Part shown: piece by piece, positions 53,368-64,000 of the stretch
How the letters are laid out: every line of letters starts with the position of its first letter
How positions within the stretch are numbered: the first letter of the stretch is position 1
Origin: Chelatococcus sp. HY11
GTDB taxonomy: Bacteria > Pseudomonadota > Alphaproteobacteria > Rhizobiales > Beijerinckiaceae
DNA length: 64,000 nucleotides
Assembly (NCBI RefSeq): GCF_018398335.1
Contig: NZ_JAHBRX010000002.1
Coordinates: 682,001 to 746,000, forward strand
Reading direction: 5' to 3'
Program-made: the position numbers and the translations under genes
Notes under the pieces: model-generated
Seen by the model: only the letters and a program-made list of their open reading frames with translations
What the model was told of the DNA's origin: nothing
Databases searched by the model: none

Positions 53368-53742
53368 ATGACCGCCACATCTGTTGCACCCGTAACGAAC
53401 TTTCCCAAAAGGCGCTCGGCCCTTCTCGACTTTGCACCTTGCGCAGGCCTCCTTGCTGTTGGACTGATAGGCCTCACCGTCGCCTCACTCGCGAGGTCAT
53501 CCGAAAACGGTCAGTACGTCATCATCGCCGCCCCTTGGGCGGATCTCGGCCAAACCATCGGCGTAGTCGCCGCGGCTGACGGCGGCCTCCTGGAAATCGG
53601 CGGCCTCAGCAATGTCGTGATAGCGGCTTCTACCCGTCCGGATTTTCCCGCATCGGCCCGTGCCGCCGGTGCCTGGTTTGTTTTTCCATCGCCCCGAGTG
53701 GCGGGCTGCATCAGCGCACTGGCCGAGGGCACAGGGCAATGA
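53368..53742 (+). CDS. Small membrane-anchored protein of unknown function
   Basis: A 124-residue protein. One hydrophobic helix ([20 protein letters not shown], residues ~24-43) follows a short basic N-terminus; the remaining ~75 residues should be periplasmic. I do not recognise a family. Its stop overlaps the hybrid kinase start by four bases (ATGA), so it is coupled to that kinase and may be an accessory sensor or partner. Confidence 0.7.
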   Translation: MTATSVAPVTNFPKRRSALLDFAPCAGLLAVGLIGLTVASLARSSENGQYVIIAAPWADLGQTIGVVAAADGGLLEIGGLSNVVIAASTRPDFPASARAAGAWFVFPSPRVAGCISALAEGTGQ

Positions 53743-55525
53743 CCAACGAACTCGACAGGCTTCGCACAAGTTTCGGCCGTTTCCTGGTCGTCTTGTTCTG
53801 GTGCCACGTCCCCCTGCTCGGCGTCGTCGCCTATCTGAGCGGCCAGTCCGTTATCGGCGCCATGGCGGGGGCTGGGCTCCTCGCTATCGCCTACCATATG
53901 ACATGGCGGCGTGACGGCATAGCCCCGCCGACACGCTACGTCTCCGCGATCGCGCTCGCCGGCGAGGCGGCTCTGCTGGTGTTCGTGCTGAATGGACACC
54001 CGTGGCAGATGGACATGCACATGTACTTCTTCGCCATGCTCGCGCTGTCCATCGCCTGGTTCGACCGCGGGGCGCTGGTGATCGGCGCGATCGCGATTGC
54101 GCTGCATCACCTTCTGCTGCTGTACCTTCTGCCTATGGCCATATTCCCCACCCAGGGCAATCTGGCGCGCGTGGCGCTTCACGCGGCAATTGTCGCCTTC
54201 CAGACCATCGTTCTGGTCTGGGTCTCGAACATGGTCGTCCGAAGCTTCGGCCGGATCGAACATATGGGCGCCGAGATCCTGGTGCAGAACACGGCTCTTG
54301 CGGAGCGCACGCGCGAGGCCGAAGCAGCCAGCCGGGCCAAGAGCCTCTTCCTGGCCAATATGAGCCACGAGATCCGCACGCCGATGAACGCGATCCTCGG
54401 CTTCTGCCACCTGCTCCAGCGTTGCGATCTCGCACCCAAACAGCAGGACTACGTGACCAAGATCAATGGAGCGGGTGTCTCGCTCATGCTCCTGATCAAT
54501 GACATTCTCGACTTCTCGAAGATCGAGGCCGGCAAGCTAACGCTCGAAAGCCGCCCCTTTAATCTGCGCACGGCAGTTCAGAATCAGGTCCAGTTGGTCC
54601 TGCCGGACGCCGCCGTGAAGGACGTCAAAGTCGATACCCATATCAGCAAGGCTATCCCCTACAGCCTTGTCGGGGACGAGTTGCGGTTTAATCAGGTGGT
54701 GCTCAACCTCTTGAGCAACGCAGTCAAGTTCACCGAACATGGTCGCGTCACCATCACAGCCGAAGTCGTCGAGCAGGACGAGGAGACAGCCAAGGTGGAG
54801 CTGTCTGTACGGGACAGCGGGATCGGGATGACGCCGGAAGAGCAGGCGGCGCTGTTCACCTCTTTCACCCAGGCCGACAGCTCGACCACTCGCCGTTTCG
54901 GCGGAACCGGCCTTGGGCTCGCGATCAGCCGGCAGATCGTCGAGCTGATGGGGGGTGCCATTCGCGTCGAGAGTGCTCCTGGCGCTGGCAGTACGTTCAC
55001 CTTCTCCTTCGTCGCGCGGCTCGACAAAAGCGCTCGTTCGTCAGCAGCGACGCCGCCCGCCCATCTTTCGCGCATCCGCGTCCTGGCAGCAGACGACAAT
55101 CCCGCCGCACGCCAGATCATCCAGGAGATTTTCCGAGAGTGGAACATGACAATCGACCTGGTCTCCACCGGCGAGGAAGTCATTGGCGCACTGGAGACCG
55201 CCAGCCTTGCCGGCCGGCCCTACGATCTCGTGCTCCTCGACTGGAAGATGCCTGGCATGAGCGGTGTCGAGACGATCAAGGCGATGCGTGCCGACAGCGC
55301 GATCCCCGCACTTCCGGTGACGCTGATGATCTCCGCCTACGGCACGGAGGAGTTCATGACTGAAATGAAGGCCTCCGACGTCGCGGCCTTCCTGACCAAG
55401 CCAGTCGATCCGCGGGCCTTGCTGGGCACCATTGTCGATCTCTTTCCCGATGGGAACACCGTCAGATCGGCAACGAGCGAGCCGAGCGGGCCGCCCATGG
55501 TCGCCTCATCTGCGCATGGATTGCG
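53739..55525 (+). CDS. Hybrid sensor histidine kinase (frame ends early at a probable frameshift)
   Basis: The in-frame product is a membrane kinase: five or so N-terminal helices with [17 protein letters not shown] (a sensor region also seen in alphaproteobacterial chemoreceptors), HisKA with H210 in [15 protein letters not shown], HATPase with N323 in [10 protein letters not shown] and GGTGLGLAI, and a receiver with D501 in [12 protein letters not shown]. After GLR at residue 596 the frame changes: a G run at 55525-55526 appears one base short, and the second receiver begins at once in the next frame. Without repair the product runs 22 more unrelated codons to 55595. Confidence 0.87.
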
Positions 55526-56538
<1,013 letters not shown>

Positions 56539-56542
<4 letters not shown>

Positions 56543-57450
56543 CGACCAAGCCGACAATCCTGATCGTCGACGATGAGATCTCCAACATCGAGATCATCAA
56601 CGCGACGCTTGAGGACGACTATGAGATCAGCTTTGCTCTGTCCGGCGAACAAGCCCTCGAAGCCGCGCGACTTATCCTTCCGGACCTGATCCTCCTCGAT
56701 GTCCTCATGCCGGGCATGGACGGCTTCGAGGTCTGCAGGCGCCTGAAGGCGGATTCTCTTCTCGCCGACGTGCCCGTCATCTTCACGACGGGTCTCGGTG
56801 ATACCGATCACGAGGTCCAGGGCCTGGAACTCGGGGCCATCGACTATGTCACGAAGCCGATCCATCCCGTCATTCTGCGCGCGCGGGTAGGCAACCACAT
56901 CGAGCTCAAGCGCATGCGCGATCAGCTTGCCGAGATGGCCCTCACCGACGCGCTGACCGGTCTCAGTAACAGGCGGAGGATGGAGAATACGCTCACCGGC
57001 GCGATCGCCCGTCTGGCGGGAAGCGGGGACTGGCTCTCGCTGGTCATGCTCGACATCGACTTCTTCAAGGAATTCAACGACACCTACGGGCATCTGGAGG
57101 GAGACCGCTGCATCGCGATGATAGCCGCGGCCCTGCGCCGCGCGCTAAAGCGTGCCAGCGACCTTCCCGCGCGTTATGGCGGCGAGGAATTCGCCTGTGT
57201 GCTTCCGGGCGCGGACGCCGAGATAGCCAGCGCGGTGGCCGAGGATATCCGTTCCCGTATCGCTTCGCTCGACATACCGCATGAAAGTTCGCTGGTGAGC
57301 CCGTTCGTGACGGTGAGCATCGGCGTCGCGACCGCCCGTTGCGAGCAAGGCATGTCCCCAGACCTCTGGATTGCCAAAGCCGACGACCAGCTCTACCTGA
57401 GTAAGGCGGATGGTCGAAACCGGATATCGCACGCGACTTTCAAGGCATGA
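56539..57450 (+). CDS. Response regulator diguanylate cyclase (REC-GGDEF)
   Basis: A 303-residue PleD-like protein with one receiver (D54 in LLDVLMPGMDG, K106 in VTKP) and a GGDEF domain. The active site reads GGEEF at 214-218, and the RASD I-site five residues before it implies product inhibition by c-di-GMP. The metal-binding DIDFFKEFND is intact. It overlaps the HPt frame by four bases, so the kinase likely signals to this cyclase and links the unknown input to c-di-GMP. Confidence 0.93.
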
Positions 57451-57485
57451 CCGTACTCGGCGCTCTCGTCTGCACCTTCAGCCGT

Positions 57486-58106
57486 TCACGGAAACTGATA
57501 ATCGGCGGGGACCATCTGGGTTTCAATGGCAAATGTTATTGCGTCACCGAGTTCGGGGAGCGCGAAGTCCAGTCCCCACTCGCTGCGCCGGATGCTGCCG
57601 GCCGCTGAGAAGCCAATTTTTGGGACGCCCATTATCGGGTGTTTGGCCATCGAGCCATTGAAGGTGATGTCGAGGGTCGCCGGATGCGTCTGGCCGCGGA
57701 AGCTCAGGAGGCCTTCGACGGTGCCGGTCTTCTCGCCCGTCACACGGATTGTTTTTGAAATGAACGTAATCGACCGGGCGCCCAGGAACGCTGCGTCACC
57801 TCCGATCTTGGCGTCGAAATCCACCCGTTCCGGCCAAGGGTAATCTGTGCGAACGGAAAGTGGATCGATCACGACCGAAAGTGTCGATGCCTCCGGCTTT
57901 TCAGGGCGCCAATCCAGCCGCGCATCGACCCTCGTGAAGCGCGCGGTGTATTGGGACAGTCCGGAATGGTTGAATGACCAGGTGAAGCTCGAATGCGACG
58001 GATCGGTCTTGTAGGCGCCGGCAGGCGCCGGGTCATTGGAGGCGGCGACCGCGAAGGTCGTGTCCAACAAAGCAAGACCAAGAGTGAAAGCAGCGATACG
58101 CAGCAT
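57486..58106 (-). CDS. YceI family protein
   Basis: A 206-residue periplasmic lipocalin-like protein that binds isoprenoid-type lipids. A signal peptide opens the sequence (MLRIAAFTLGLALLDTTFA). Family features follow: AYKTDPSHSSFTWSFNHSG, ARFTRVDARLDW, FISKTIRVTGE and RSEWGLDFALPEL. ATG 58106 is preferred over TTG 58121, being preceded by AAGGA. It converges on the cyclase gene. Confidence 0.9.
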   Translation of the reverse strand: MLRIAAFTLGLALLDTTFAVAASNDPAPAGAYKTDPSHSSFTWSFNHSGLSQYTARFTRVDARLDWRPEKPEASTLSVVIDPLSVRTDYPWPERVDFDAKIGGDAAFLGARSITFISKTIRVTGEKTGTVEGLLSFRGQTHPATLDITFNGSMAKHPIMGVPKIGFSAAGSIRRSEWGLDFALPELGDAITFAIETQMVPADYQFP

Positions 58107-58145
58107 GGGTGTTTCCTTCAAACCTTAAGGGGAGGTGGCGCCTGT

Positions 58146-58991
58146 TCACGCGGCTTTGTCGCGCACGATCGCCTGAACTTTGTCCCAGACGCGCCTGGAC
58201 TGGGGCACTTCGAGGTCAAAGACGGTTTCAAGCGTTTCGGCGAGATGTTCAGCGCCCGTTATACGCTGCTCGCAGACGCCATTCGCCGTCACGTGGCACA
58301 AGACGTTATTCTGCAAGGAGATGTAGCCGTCCGCCTCATGCCGAAACACTGCAAGCGCGTTCGTGAACGGTGAGCCGGGATCCTGCATCAGCCAGCCATG
58401 GGCCGCAGCCATGGCCGCCTCGTCGCTGTGGTTGGGACGAAAATCGATGCTCTTGGCGATACCGCGCTCATGATTGTTGAAACGTAGCCAGCCGCCAGCC
58501 GCCGGCGTGATCGAAAAGTCGAAGCCACGTTGCCTGATAGACCCGATGACAAGCGGGACCGGCTCAACGATGGCGTCCGCGACGCCGACTTCGGCAAGAT
58601 AAGGACGGTCGAGATCAACACGCAGGGTGAGGTGGTTGCCGATCGCGAGATCGCCGAGTGCTTCCCGGTTGACACCCCCGCAAAGACGCGTAACCCGGAA
58701 GCCAAGGGCGGCGAGCGCGGCGCCGAACAGGCCGTTCATCTCGAAGCACCAACCACCACGCTTGCCATTCACCATCTTGGTGAAAGCCGATGCCGGTGAA
58801 ATCGCGGATGGCCACCCCATGAAGGCATCCAATGCTTCCCAAGTGAAAGCCATGAGGTGAGCGCGATGCAGCCTCGTCAGGCTGTTGATGTCGAGGGACG
58901 TTGGCCGCTCCACGCCGATCCTCGCGAGATACGCGTCGAGCTGGTCGGCGCTCAGGGTCATTCCGTTTTCGTTTGAAGGCGCGTGCGTCAT
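58146..58991 (-). CDS. Arylamine N-acetyltransferase family protein, divergent
   Basis: A 281-residue NAT-fold protein. The nucleophile Cys is C82 in KRGGWCFEMNGLFG; the His is H120 in GNHLTLRV. The third triad residue, normally Asp in DVGFG, reads Glu (E134 in YLAEVGV), and the usual PFENLD is TWEALD. NATs move acetyl from acetyl-CoA to arylamines or hydrazines. AAGGAG eight bases before ATG 58991 sets the start. It is divergent from the next gene; a 6-7-6 hairpin lies at 59159-59177. Confidence 0.85.
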   Translation of the reverse strand: MTHAPSNENGMTLSADQLDAYLARIGVERPTSLDINSLTRLHRAHLMAFTWEALDAFMGWPSAISPASAFTKMVNGKRGGWCFEMNGLFGAALAALGFRVTRLCGGVNREALGDLAIGNHLTLRVDLDRPYLAEVGVADAIVEPVPLVIGSIRQRGFDFSITPAAGGWLRFNNHERGIAKSIDFRPNHSDEAAMAAAHGWLMQDPGSPFTNALAVFRHEADGYISLQNNVLCHVTANGVCEQRITGAEHLAETLETVFDLEVPQSRRVWDKVQAIVRDKAA

Positions 58992-59244
58992 CTCTCGGTC
59001 TCCTTTCGATGGACCGTTGTGTTCCAAATGTTGTCTTTCGAAGCGGCTCGCCGCCGGAGCCGATGACCGCGTGGCGGCGGGCACACCTGAATAGATGCGC
59101 CGACCAATACTGATCACTATTTGTCTCCGCGACGTCCCGCCGTGCCGCGTCTCTATAGCGCTCGGGAAAAACGAGCGTTCCTAAATGAATGTGCAAGGCG
59201 TACCGGCTATCCTAAAAATTTGCTAAGCAGGCATCAGGCATGTG

Positions 59245-59730
59245 ATGGGGACGGCGGTGCGGCTCGACGACGACCTTCTCGAATTTTTCAGACGGCCGCT
59301 GATGTGCATCATCGCCGGGGCTGATGCGACAGGGCGTCCATCCGCCGGACGCGGCGTCGGGTTACATCTCATGGAAAGCCGCGAAGCGATCGAGATCATC
59401 TTCTCCGCCTGGCAATGGCCACGCCTGGAATCCGACATCCGGCGGACCGGGCGGATCGCCGCGACCTTCGTCAGCCCATCGGACTACGTCAGCTTCCAGC
59501 TCAAGGGGCGCGCCGCCATGAGGGACACGGAAGCGCTCGACCTCGATCGCGCCGACCGCTTCATGACCTGCGCCACGAACGAGCTCGAATCGCTCGGCGT
59601 TCCCCGACGCCTGATCGCGCCCTGGCTCACCGCCCGCGAGGCGCGGGTCATCCAGCTCGATGTCAGCGAAACCTATATCCAGACGCCAGGCCCGCTTGCC
59701 GGCATGCTGGCCGGTGCGAGGGCCCGATGA
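59245..59730 (+). CDS. Pyridoxamine 5'-phosphate oxidase-like protein
   Basis: A 161-residue split-barrel protein of the PNPOx-like group: LLEFFRRPLMCIIAGADATGRPS, then FSAWQWPRLESDI, TFVSPSDYVSFQLKGRA. GTG 59242 is an alternative start. Its stop overlaps the next gene's start (ATGA), and the partner has the same domain at its N-terminus, so they may act as a pair. Confidence 0.8.
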   Translation: MGTAVRLDDDLLEFFRRPLMCIIAGADATGRPSAGRGVGLHLMESREAIEIIFSAWQWPRLESDIRRTGRIAATFVSPSDYVSFQLKGRAAMRDTEALDLDRADRFMTCATNELESLGVPRRLIAPWLTAREARVIQLDVSETYIQTPGPLAGMLAGARAR

Positions 59731-61070
59731 GCCTGCGTCTTTCGGACCTCTCCGCCTGCTTCGAGGGTGTCATCCCGTCGATCATTGCCACCGCCGCAGC
59801 CGATGGCATGCCGAATATCTCATACCTCTCCCATGTGGTGCGTGTCGACGACGACCACGTCGCGCTCTCCAACCAGTTTTTCGCCAAGACAGCGGCGAAT
59901 GTGCGCGCCAATCCCAAGGTCACGCTGATCCTCGTTGATGGCTTCACGGGTGATCAGTTTCTCCTCGACATTGGCTTCGTGCGTTCCCTCGAAGCCGGCG
60001 CGCTCTTCGACAAGATCGCACGCCAACTCAAGGCGAGCAGCGCACAGATCGGCATGTCAGACGTCATGCGGCTGCGAAGCGCCGATATTTTTCGCGTGCA
60101 CGGGATTGAGAAAATCCCGAGCCCGGTGGAGACAGCAGCGGCCGAGGTTGGCCGCGATCCCGTCAGTCTTCCCGCCCTGTCGCAGGCAATCAAGCTTATA
60201 GAGCAGCAGGCCGAGGCCGGAGAGATCATTGACAGCTTGCTGCGCGGCGTCCGGAGCGTACTTGGATACAGTAACGCGCTCGTGCTTATTCGAGACAACC
60301 ATCGCAGCTGTCTGATGACGACCGGCAGCATCGGCTATGCGCCCTCCGGTCTGGGATCGGAAATTGCTGGCGGCGACGGACTTATCGGCGCGGCGGTGAC
60401 CAGTGGTCAGACTATCAAGGTCAGTGACATGAGTCGCGTGCGCCGGTTCGGCGAGGCGATCGGTCGTGAGGCGGAGGCCGTGGAAAACACCACGCGGACT
60501 GTCGCCTTCCCCCAGTTGCCAACAGCGATGAGCCAGATCGCCGTCCCCATGGCCGTCCGGGGCACGGTGACGGGCGTACTCTTCGTCGAAAGCGAGATGC
60601 GGCTGGCCTTCCGCGAGGAAGACGAGGCGGCCCTCGACATCCTGGCGGGACAGGCGGCCAGCGCCCTCCGGGCAAACGAGCTGGAGGCGGCTGCGGCAGA
60701 ACCGAGGTCGGCAGCAGCCCAACCCGATGCCGCTCCCGCTGGAGGTGAAATCCGCGTCACCCATCACCGCTTCGACGACAGCATATTCGTCGATGGCACT
60801 TATATCGTGAAGGGCGTTGCGGGCACCCTGCTGCGCCTGATGCTCGAATGGCACCTGAAGGAGCGCCGAAGCGAGTTCACAAACCGGGAAATGCGGCTCG
60901 CCGCCGGCGCGCGGCTGCCGGAGATCAAGGATAATCTGGAGACCCGGCTATTGCTATTGCGCCGCCGGCTTGAAGAAAAGCAGGCCCCGATACAGATCAC
61001 ACGAGTCGGCCGAGGTCGCGTTCGTCTGGAGGTGAAAGGACTTATCATACTTGACGCTGCGAGGACATAA
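59727..61070 (+). CDS. PNPOx-like/GAF/winged-helix-like multidomain protein
   Basis: A 447-residue protein. Residues ~1-130 are a PNPOx-like split barrel (SIIATAAADGMPNISYLSHV, FFAKTAANVRANPKV). Residues ~150-320 form a GAF domain (ALVLIRDNHRSCLM, GLIGAAVTSGQTIKVSD, MAVRGTVTGVLFVES). Residues ~343-445 look like a winged-helix part (FTNREMRL, DNLETRLLLLRRRLEEK, RVGRGRVRLEV). The order suggests a flavin- or small-molecule-sensing regulator. ATG 59727 overlaps the stop of its partner gene. The C-terminal call is from pattern only. Confidence 0.8.
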   Translation: MSLRLSDLSACFEGVIPSIIATAAADGMPNISYLSHVVRVDDDHVALSNQFFAKTAANVRANPKVTLILVDGFTGDQFLLDIGFVRSLEAGALFDKIARQLKASSAQIGMSDVMRLRSADIFRVHGIEKIPSPVETAAAEVGRDPVSLPALSQAIKLIEQQAEAGEIIDSLLRGVRSVLGYSNALVLIRDNHRSCLMTTGSIGYAPSGLGSEIAGGDGLIGAAVTSGQTIKVSDMSRVRRFGEAIGREAEAVENTTRTVAFPQLPTAMSQIAVPMAVRGTVTGVLFVESEMRLAFREEDEAALDILAGQAASALRANELEAAAAEPRSAAAQPDAAPAGGEIRVTHHRFDDSIFVDGTYIVKGVAGTLLRLMLEWHLKERRSEFTNREMRLAAGARLPEIKDNLETRLLLLRRRLEEKQAPIQITRVGRGRVRLEVKGLIILDAART

Positions 61071-61372
61071 TGAGGTGATGTATCGATGGCCCACGCGGCA
61101 AATAAGAGTTCTGCAGTTGCTGGTTGCTACAGCTATGTGTCTAAACGTGCCGACCGTCGCCTCTGAGCTGTCTCGACATTGGTGACAAGAGGCAGCTGAT
61201 TGATCCCTTCGCGACCAGTCGCCGATCTTTTCTTCATTACGCTGGACAATCTAGTCTCGAACCATCATGGCGAGCTGCCGTCGTCCCAGATCGGCTATTG
61301 CAATAAGACGTCAAAACTGACTTGCACGGGCCGCCATGATAGGCATCCGCGTTCGCTTGCCTGTGATGTCGT
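61071..61372. other. Intergenic region between convergent genes
   Basis: About 300 bases between the end of the PNPOx-GAF gene and the end of the minus-strand kinase. I see no gene, repeat or clear terminator. Confidence 0.5.
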
Positions 61373-63802
61373 TCAACATCCAAGAAGTTTGGCGATTTCC
61401 CTCTGCAATTGTTTTTGATCATAAGGTTTCGCCAACCGCGGCAGATCGAGCTCGGTCCCCGGGGGCAGTTCGGCATAGCCCGTCGCGAGCAAGATCGGCA
61501 GCGCGGGCTCAAGCTGTCGCAGGGCTGATGCCAACTGTCCACCATTCATCTTCGGCATGGAGTAGTCGGTTACGACAAGATCAAAGTGCTTACCATTCTT
61601 GACCAAATCGATTGCCTCGGCGGCCGAGTTCACTTCTGTAACCCAGTGGCCAAGGTCCTCCAGCATATCCACAGTGCTCATCGCAATCAGCGCGTCGTCG
61701 TCAACCACAAGAATCGACCATTGTGACGTCGCCGGCTCCGCTTTCGGTTCGATGACCGGTACCGGCTCCTGTTTTGGGACCTCAGTGAGGGGCAGCAGGA
61801 ACTCCGCGCGTGTCCCTTCACCAAGCTTGCTGTGAAGGCGCAATGCGCCGTTGAGCTGGATTGCGAGCCCAAGAACCATCGACAGACCAAGCCCGGTTCC
61901 CTTGCCCAATTCCTTGGTGGAGAAGAACGGCTCGGTGGCCTTGGCAAGCGTCTCAGCATCCATGCCGACGCCATTGTCGGCAACGGTGAGACAGATGTAG
62001 GTGCCGTCAGCCAGATGCTCGTCACTCAAAAGAGCGACGCTGCCCGTCGTAATCGTCACGCGGCCGCCGTTGGGAAGCGCATCCCGCGCATTGACCACCA
62101 AGTTCAGCAGGGCTAGCTCTATCTGGTTCACGTCCGCGAGTGCGGCCGGTATCGCCTCGTCCAATTCGTAGCAGACTTCAATATTCGAACCCACCGACTT
62201 CGTTATCAGCTCGCCAACGCCCTTGACCAAGGCCGTGATGTCTGTCGAGGTCAACGCTAGATCCTGTCGACGCGCAAATGCCAGTAGCCTTTGTGTCAGT
62301 GAGGCGCCGCGATTGGCACCTTGGATCGCGCCGTCGATCAGCCGGGCCGTCTTGGGGTCGTGTGGCACATGACGTTTCACCAGATCGAGGTTGGCGATGA
62401 TTGCCATCAGGAGATTGTTGAAGTCATGAGCCACGCCGCCAGTGAGCTGTCCGACAGCCTCCATCTTTTGCGATTGGCGTAGAGCTCTTTCCGCGGATGC
62501 GAGGGCTTCCGCGTTCAGCTTCTGCTCGGTGATATCACGGCCATAGCCATAAACCAGCTCGCCTTCCCTGGCCGTATTCCACGAGATCCAACGGATTGCG
62601 CCCTGAGCGGTCTGATACCGGTTTTCGAATGAGGTCAGATCATCGCCCGAGGCGGCACGGCTAAGGGCAAGCGCTGTGCTCTGCCTGTCGGCAGGCAGCA
62701 AAAATTCCTGGAAATGACGCCCGACAACTTGCGTGGTGTCGTGTCCCAGGATGCGGGTCCAAGCGGGGCTGACCGACCGGAAGATTCCATCCGCTCCAAG
62801 TGTTACGATCAGATCGCGGGAATAGGTCCAGACCCGATCCGCACGCCGTCGCTCCGTAACGAGAGCGGCCACATTGGCAAGCGCGCCACTGATCTGGCTG
62901 GCGAGCATGCGCGCAAGCGCGGCTAGGTCCTCGTCTTTCCGACGATAGGGATTGAGTCCGAGGACGAGATGCCCAACCGGACGCCGCTGCCCTGCACCGG
63001 GAATACCCACGATCAGCGCCTGACGAGGCGCGACTGCCCAGGATCCCACCGGAAATGTTTCGTCCGGCGACAATTCAATCGTTATCGGCCTCTCATAAGA
63101 GGCTTCCACGGGCCAGGTCCGATGCAGCAGTTCGGCAGCATCTGCGGAGGATGCAACCGTCCTTCGCTCGTGACCTTCACCGATGTAAAATAGAAAGAAC
63201 GGGAAATCATGGCGATTAGTATTGAGGATCTCAGAGACCGCCTCGCACACGGCCACTTCCGTTGAAGCCCCGACCAACGCCATTCCCAGAGTGCGTATTG
63301 TATTCAGCCGACGCTCATTAATGACACGCGCAGTGACCTCGCTAACGATGCACAGCATGCCATCGACCTCTCCTTGCAGTCCATAAAGCGGGCTGTAGGA
63401 GAAGCTATGATAAGTTTCCTCGGGATAACCATTCCGCTCAAGCAGGAGCAATAGCGCTTCGTTCCACGTCGCCTCGCCCTGCTTCACCCGTGCGACCTGA
63501 TCGGCCACATCATCATAAACCTCCGCCCAAACCTCCCGAAACGGCTTTCCAAACATGACGGGGTGTTTGATGCCGAGCGTCGGGATGTAGGCGTCGTTGT
63601 AAAAAAAATTGAGATCAGGCCCCCAGCCGAGCCACATCTCAAAGCGGGACGTCAGTAACATCCGTAGGGGGATCTTCAAGCTATCCGGCCAGCGGTCCGG
63701 AGAACCCAGCGCGCTAGCAGACCAATCAAACCCCTTCATCAATTGGCTCATTTCGCCTGAGCCCGGGAATATCTCCCGCATTTCGGAGGTGTAGCTGGCC
63801 AA
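61373..63802 (-). CDS. Hybrid sensor histidine kinase (PAS/GAF/PAS-HisKA-HATPase-REC)
   Basis: An 809-residue soluble kinase. An N-terminal PAS-like region (FDWSASALGSPDRWPDSLK, FFYNDAYIPTLGIKHP) is followed by a GAF-like region (~165-310), a second PAS (~325-430), HisKA with H459 in TGGVAHDFNNLL, HATPase with NLVVNARDALP and GTGLGLSM, and a C-terminal receiver with D746 in VVTDYSMPKMNG. The start is TTG 63802, with GGAG eight bases upstream; ATG 63781 is possible but lacks a site. No membrane helix is present, so the signal is cytoplasmic. Confidence 0.92.
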   Translation of the reverse strand: MASYTSEMREIFPGSGEMSQLMKGFDWSASALGSPDRWPDSLKIPLRMLLTSRFEMWLGWGPDLNFFYNDAYIPTLGIKHPVMFGKPFREVWAEVYDDVADQVARVKQGEATWNEALLLLLERNGYPEETYHSFSYSPLYGLQGEVDGMLCIVSEVTARVINERRLNTIRTLGMALVGASTEVAVCEAVSEILNTNRHDFPFFLFYIGEGHERRTVASSADAAELLHRTWPVEASYERPITIELSPDETFPVGSWAVAPRQALIVGIPGAGQRRPVGHLVLGLNPYRRKDEDLAALARMLASQISGALANVAALVTERRRADRVWTYSRDLIVTLGADGIFRSVSPAWTRILGHDTTQVVGRHFQEFLLPADRQSTALALSRAASGDDLTSFENRYQTAQGAIRWISWNTAREGELVYGYGRDITEQKLNAEALASAERALRQSQKMEAVGQLTGGVAHDFNNLLMAIIANLDLVKRHVPHDPKTARLIDGAIQGANRGASLTQRLLAFARRQDLALTSTDITALVKGVGELITKSVGSNIEVCYELDEAIPAALADVNQIELALLNLVVNARDALPNGGRVTITTGSVALLSDEHLADGTYICLTVADNGVGMDAETLAKATEPFFSTKELGKGTGLGLSMVLGLAIQLNGALRLHSKLGEGTRAEFLLPLTEVPKQEPVPVIEPKAEPATSQWSILVVDDDALIAMSTVDMLEDLGHWVTEVNSAAEAIDLVKNGKHFDLVVTDYSMPKMNGGQLASALRQLEPALPILLATGYAELPPGTELDLPRLAKPYDQKQLQREIAKLLGC

Positions 63803-63936
63803 TTGAAGCTCCGCGTCCCATCTAGCGTACTGGCCAAAGCCACTGCCTCGCCAAAATTAGAAACGTCCTTTGCACCGTTTGGTTCGCAGGAAGAAATTTT
63901 ATCCGCTGCGCAACGCGGTACCGCGGACCCCACCTG

Positions 63937-63953
63937 AAGGGCTTTTCACCCTT
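63937..63953. repeat. Short inverted repeat upstream of the hybrid kinase
   Basis: AAGGG-CTTTTCA-CCCTT, 5-7-5, about 135 bases upstream of the minus-strand hybrid kinase. A 12-base palindrome, CGCGGTACCGCG, lies nearby at 63914-63925. Either may be a regulator site; both are short enough to be chance. Confidence 0.25.
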
Positions 63954-64000
63954 AGTCTAGGTACGGCTCGGTCATTCCGGTTTAGGCGCGCACATCGCGG

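Noticed and set aside
59159-59177. CGCTCG-N7-CGAGCG hairpin between NAT and the PNPOx-like gene
   Set aside because: It lies between divergent genes, so a terminator makes no sense, and six-base arms are too short to call an operator by themselves.

Overview
The window is high-GC DNA from an alphaproteobacterium, most likely a soil or plant-associated member of the Hyphomicrobiales (Rhizobiales). The dense ABC uptake systems, FadR/GntR regulators, PleD-like cyclase, autotransporter and a possible EcfG-type promoter all fit that group; the genus cannot be fixed from sequence alone. It is mostly accessory catabolic gene content. No rRNA, tRNA, CRISPR array or intact insertion sequence was seen.

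Layout. 1-3642: tail of a sugar-type ABC operon (binding protein, two permeases) ending in an enolase-superfamily dehydratase. 3701-10631: a Rid-family gene divergent from a five-gene run (creatininase family, FAD-linked oxidase, ferredoxin-reductase-type flavoprotein, cytosine-deaminase-like amidohydrolase, nitrilase-fold protein), which looks like a route for a nitrogenous, perhaps cyclic, compound. 10690-13623: large autotransporter. 14287-17781: a relic of a TnpB-type transposon protein, then a membrane-stress operon (PspA-like, YqiJ, flotillin YqiK). 18264-28737: Ntn amide hydrolase, a PhnF-like regulator with a matching operator, a complete peptide-type ABC transporter, a PHP metallohydrolase, a frameshifted phosphonoacetaldehyde hydrolase (phnX) and an iron alcohol dehydrogenase. 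Together these suggest a phosphonate-acquisition locus without the usual transaminase PhnW.

28863-52598: three further ABC systems interleaved with dehydrogenases. The first has a FadR-type regulator, binding protein, two permeases, an FAD oxidoreductase, a D-2-hydroxyacid dehydrogenase and a GMC oxidase. The second has a regulator, two dipeptide-type permeases, a glucarate-dehydratase-like enzyme and a divergent binding protein. The third is a seven-gene minus-strand run, regulator to GMC oxidase, that carries the only sugar-type ATPase in the window. Each regulator has a candidate inverted-repeat operator beside it.

53368-63802: signalling and redox/stress genes: a small membrane protein, a hybrid histidine kinase whose C-terminal receiver and HPt part is in another frame, a REC-GGDEF cyclase, YceI, an unusual arylamine N-acetyltransferase, two pyridoxamine-phosphate-oxidase-like proteins (one fused to GAF and a probable winged helix), and a second large hybrid kinase. 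The most interesting items are the phosphonate-type module, the nitrilase-fold protein that seems to lack two catalytic residues, the TnpB relic before pspA, and two apparent single-G frameshifts.
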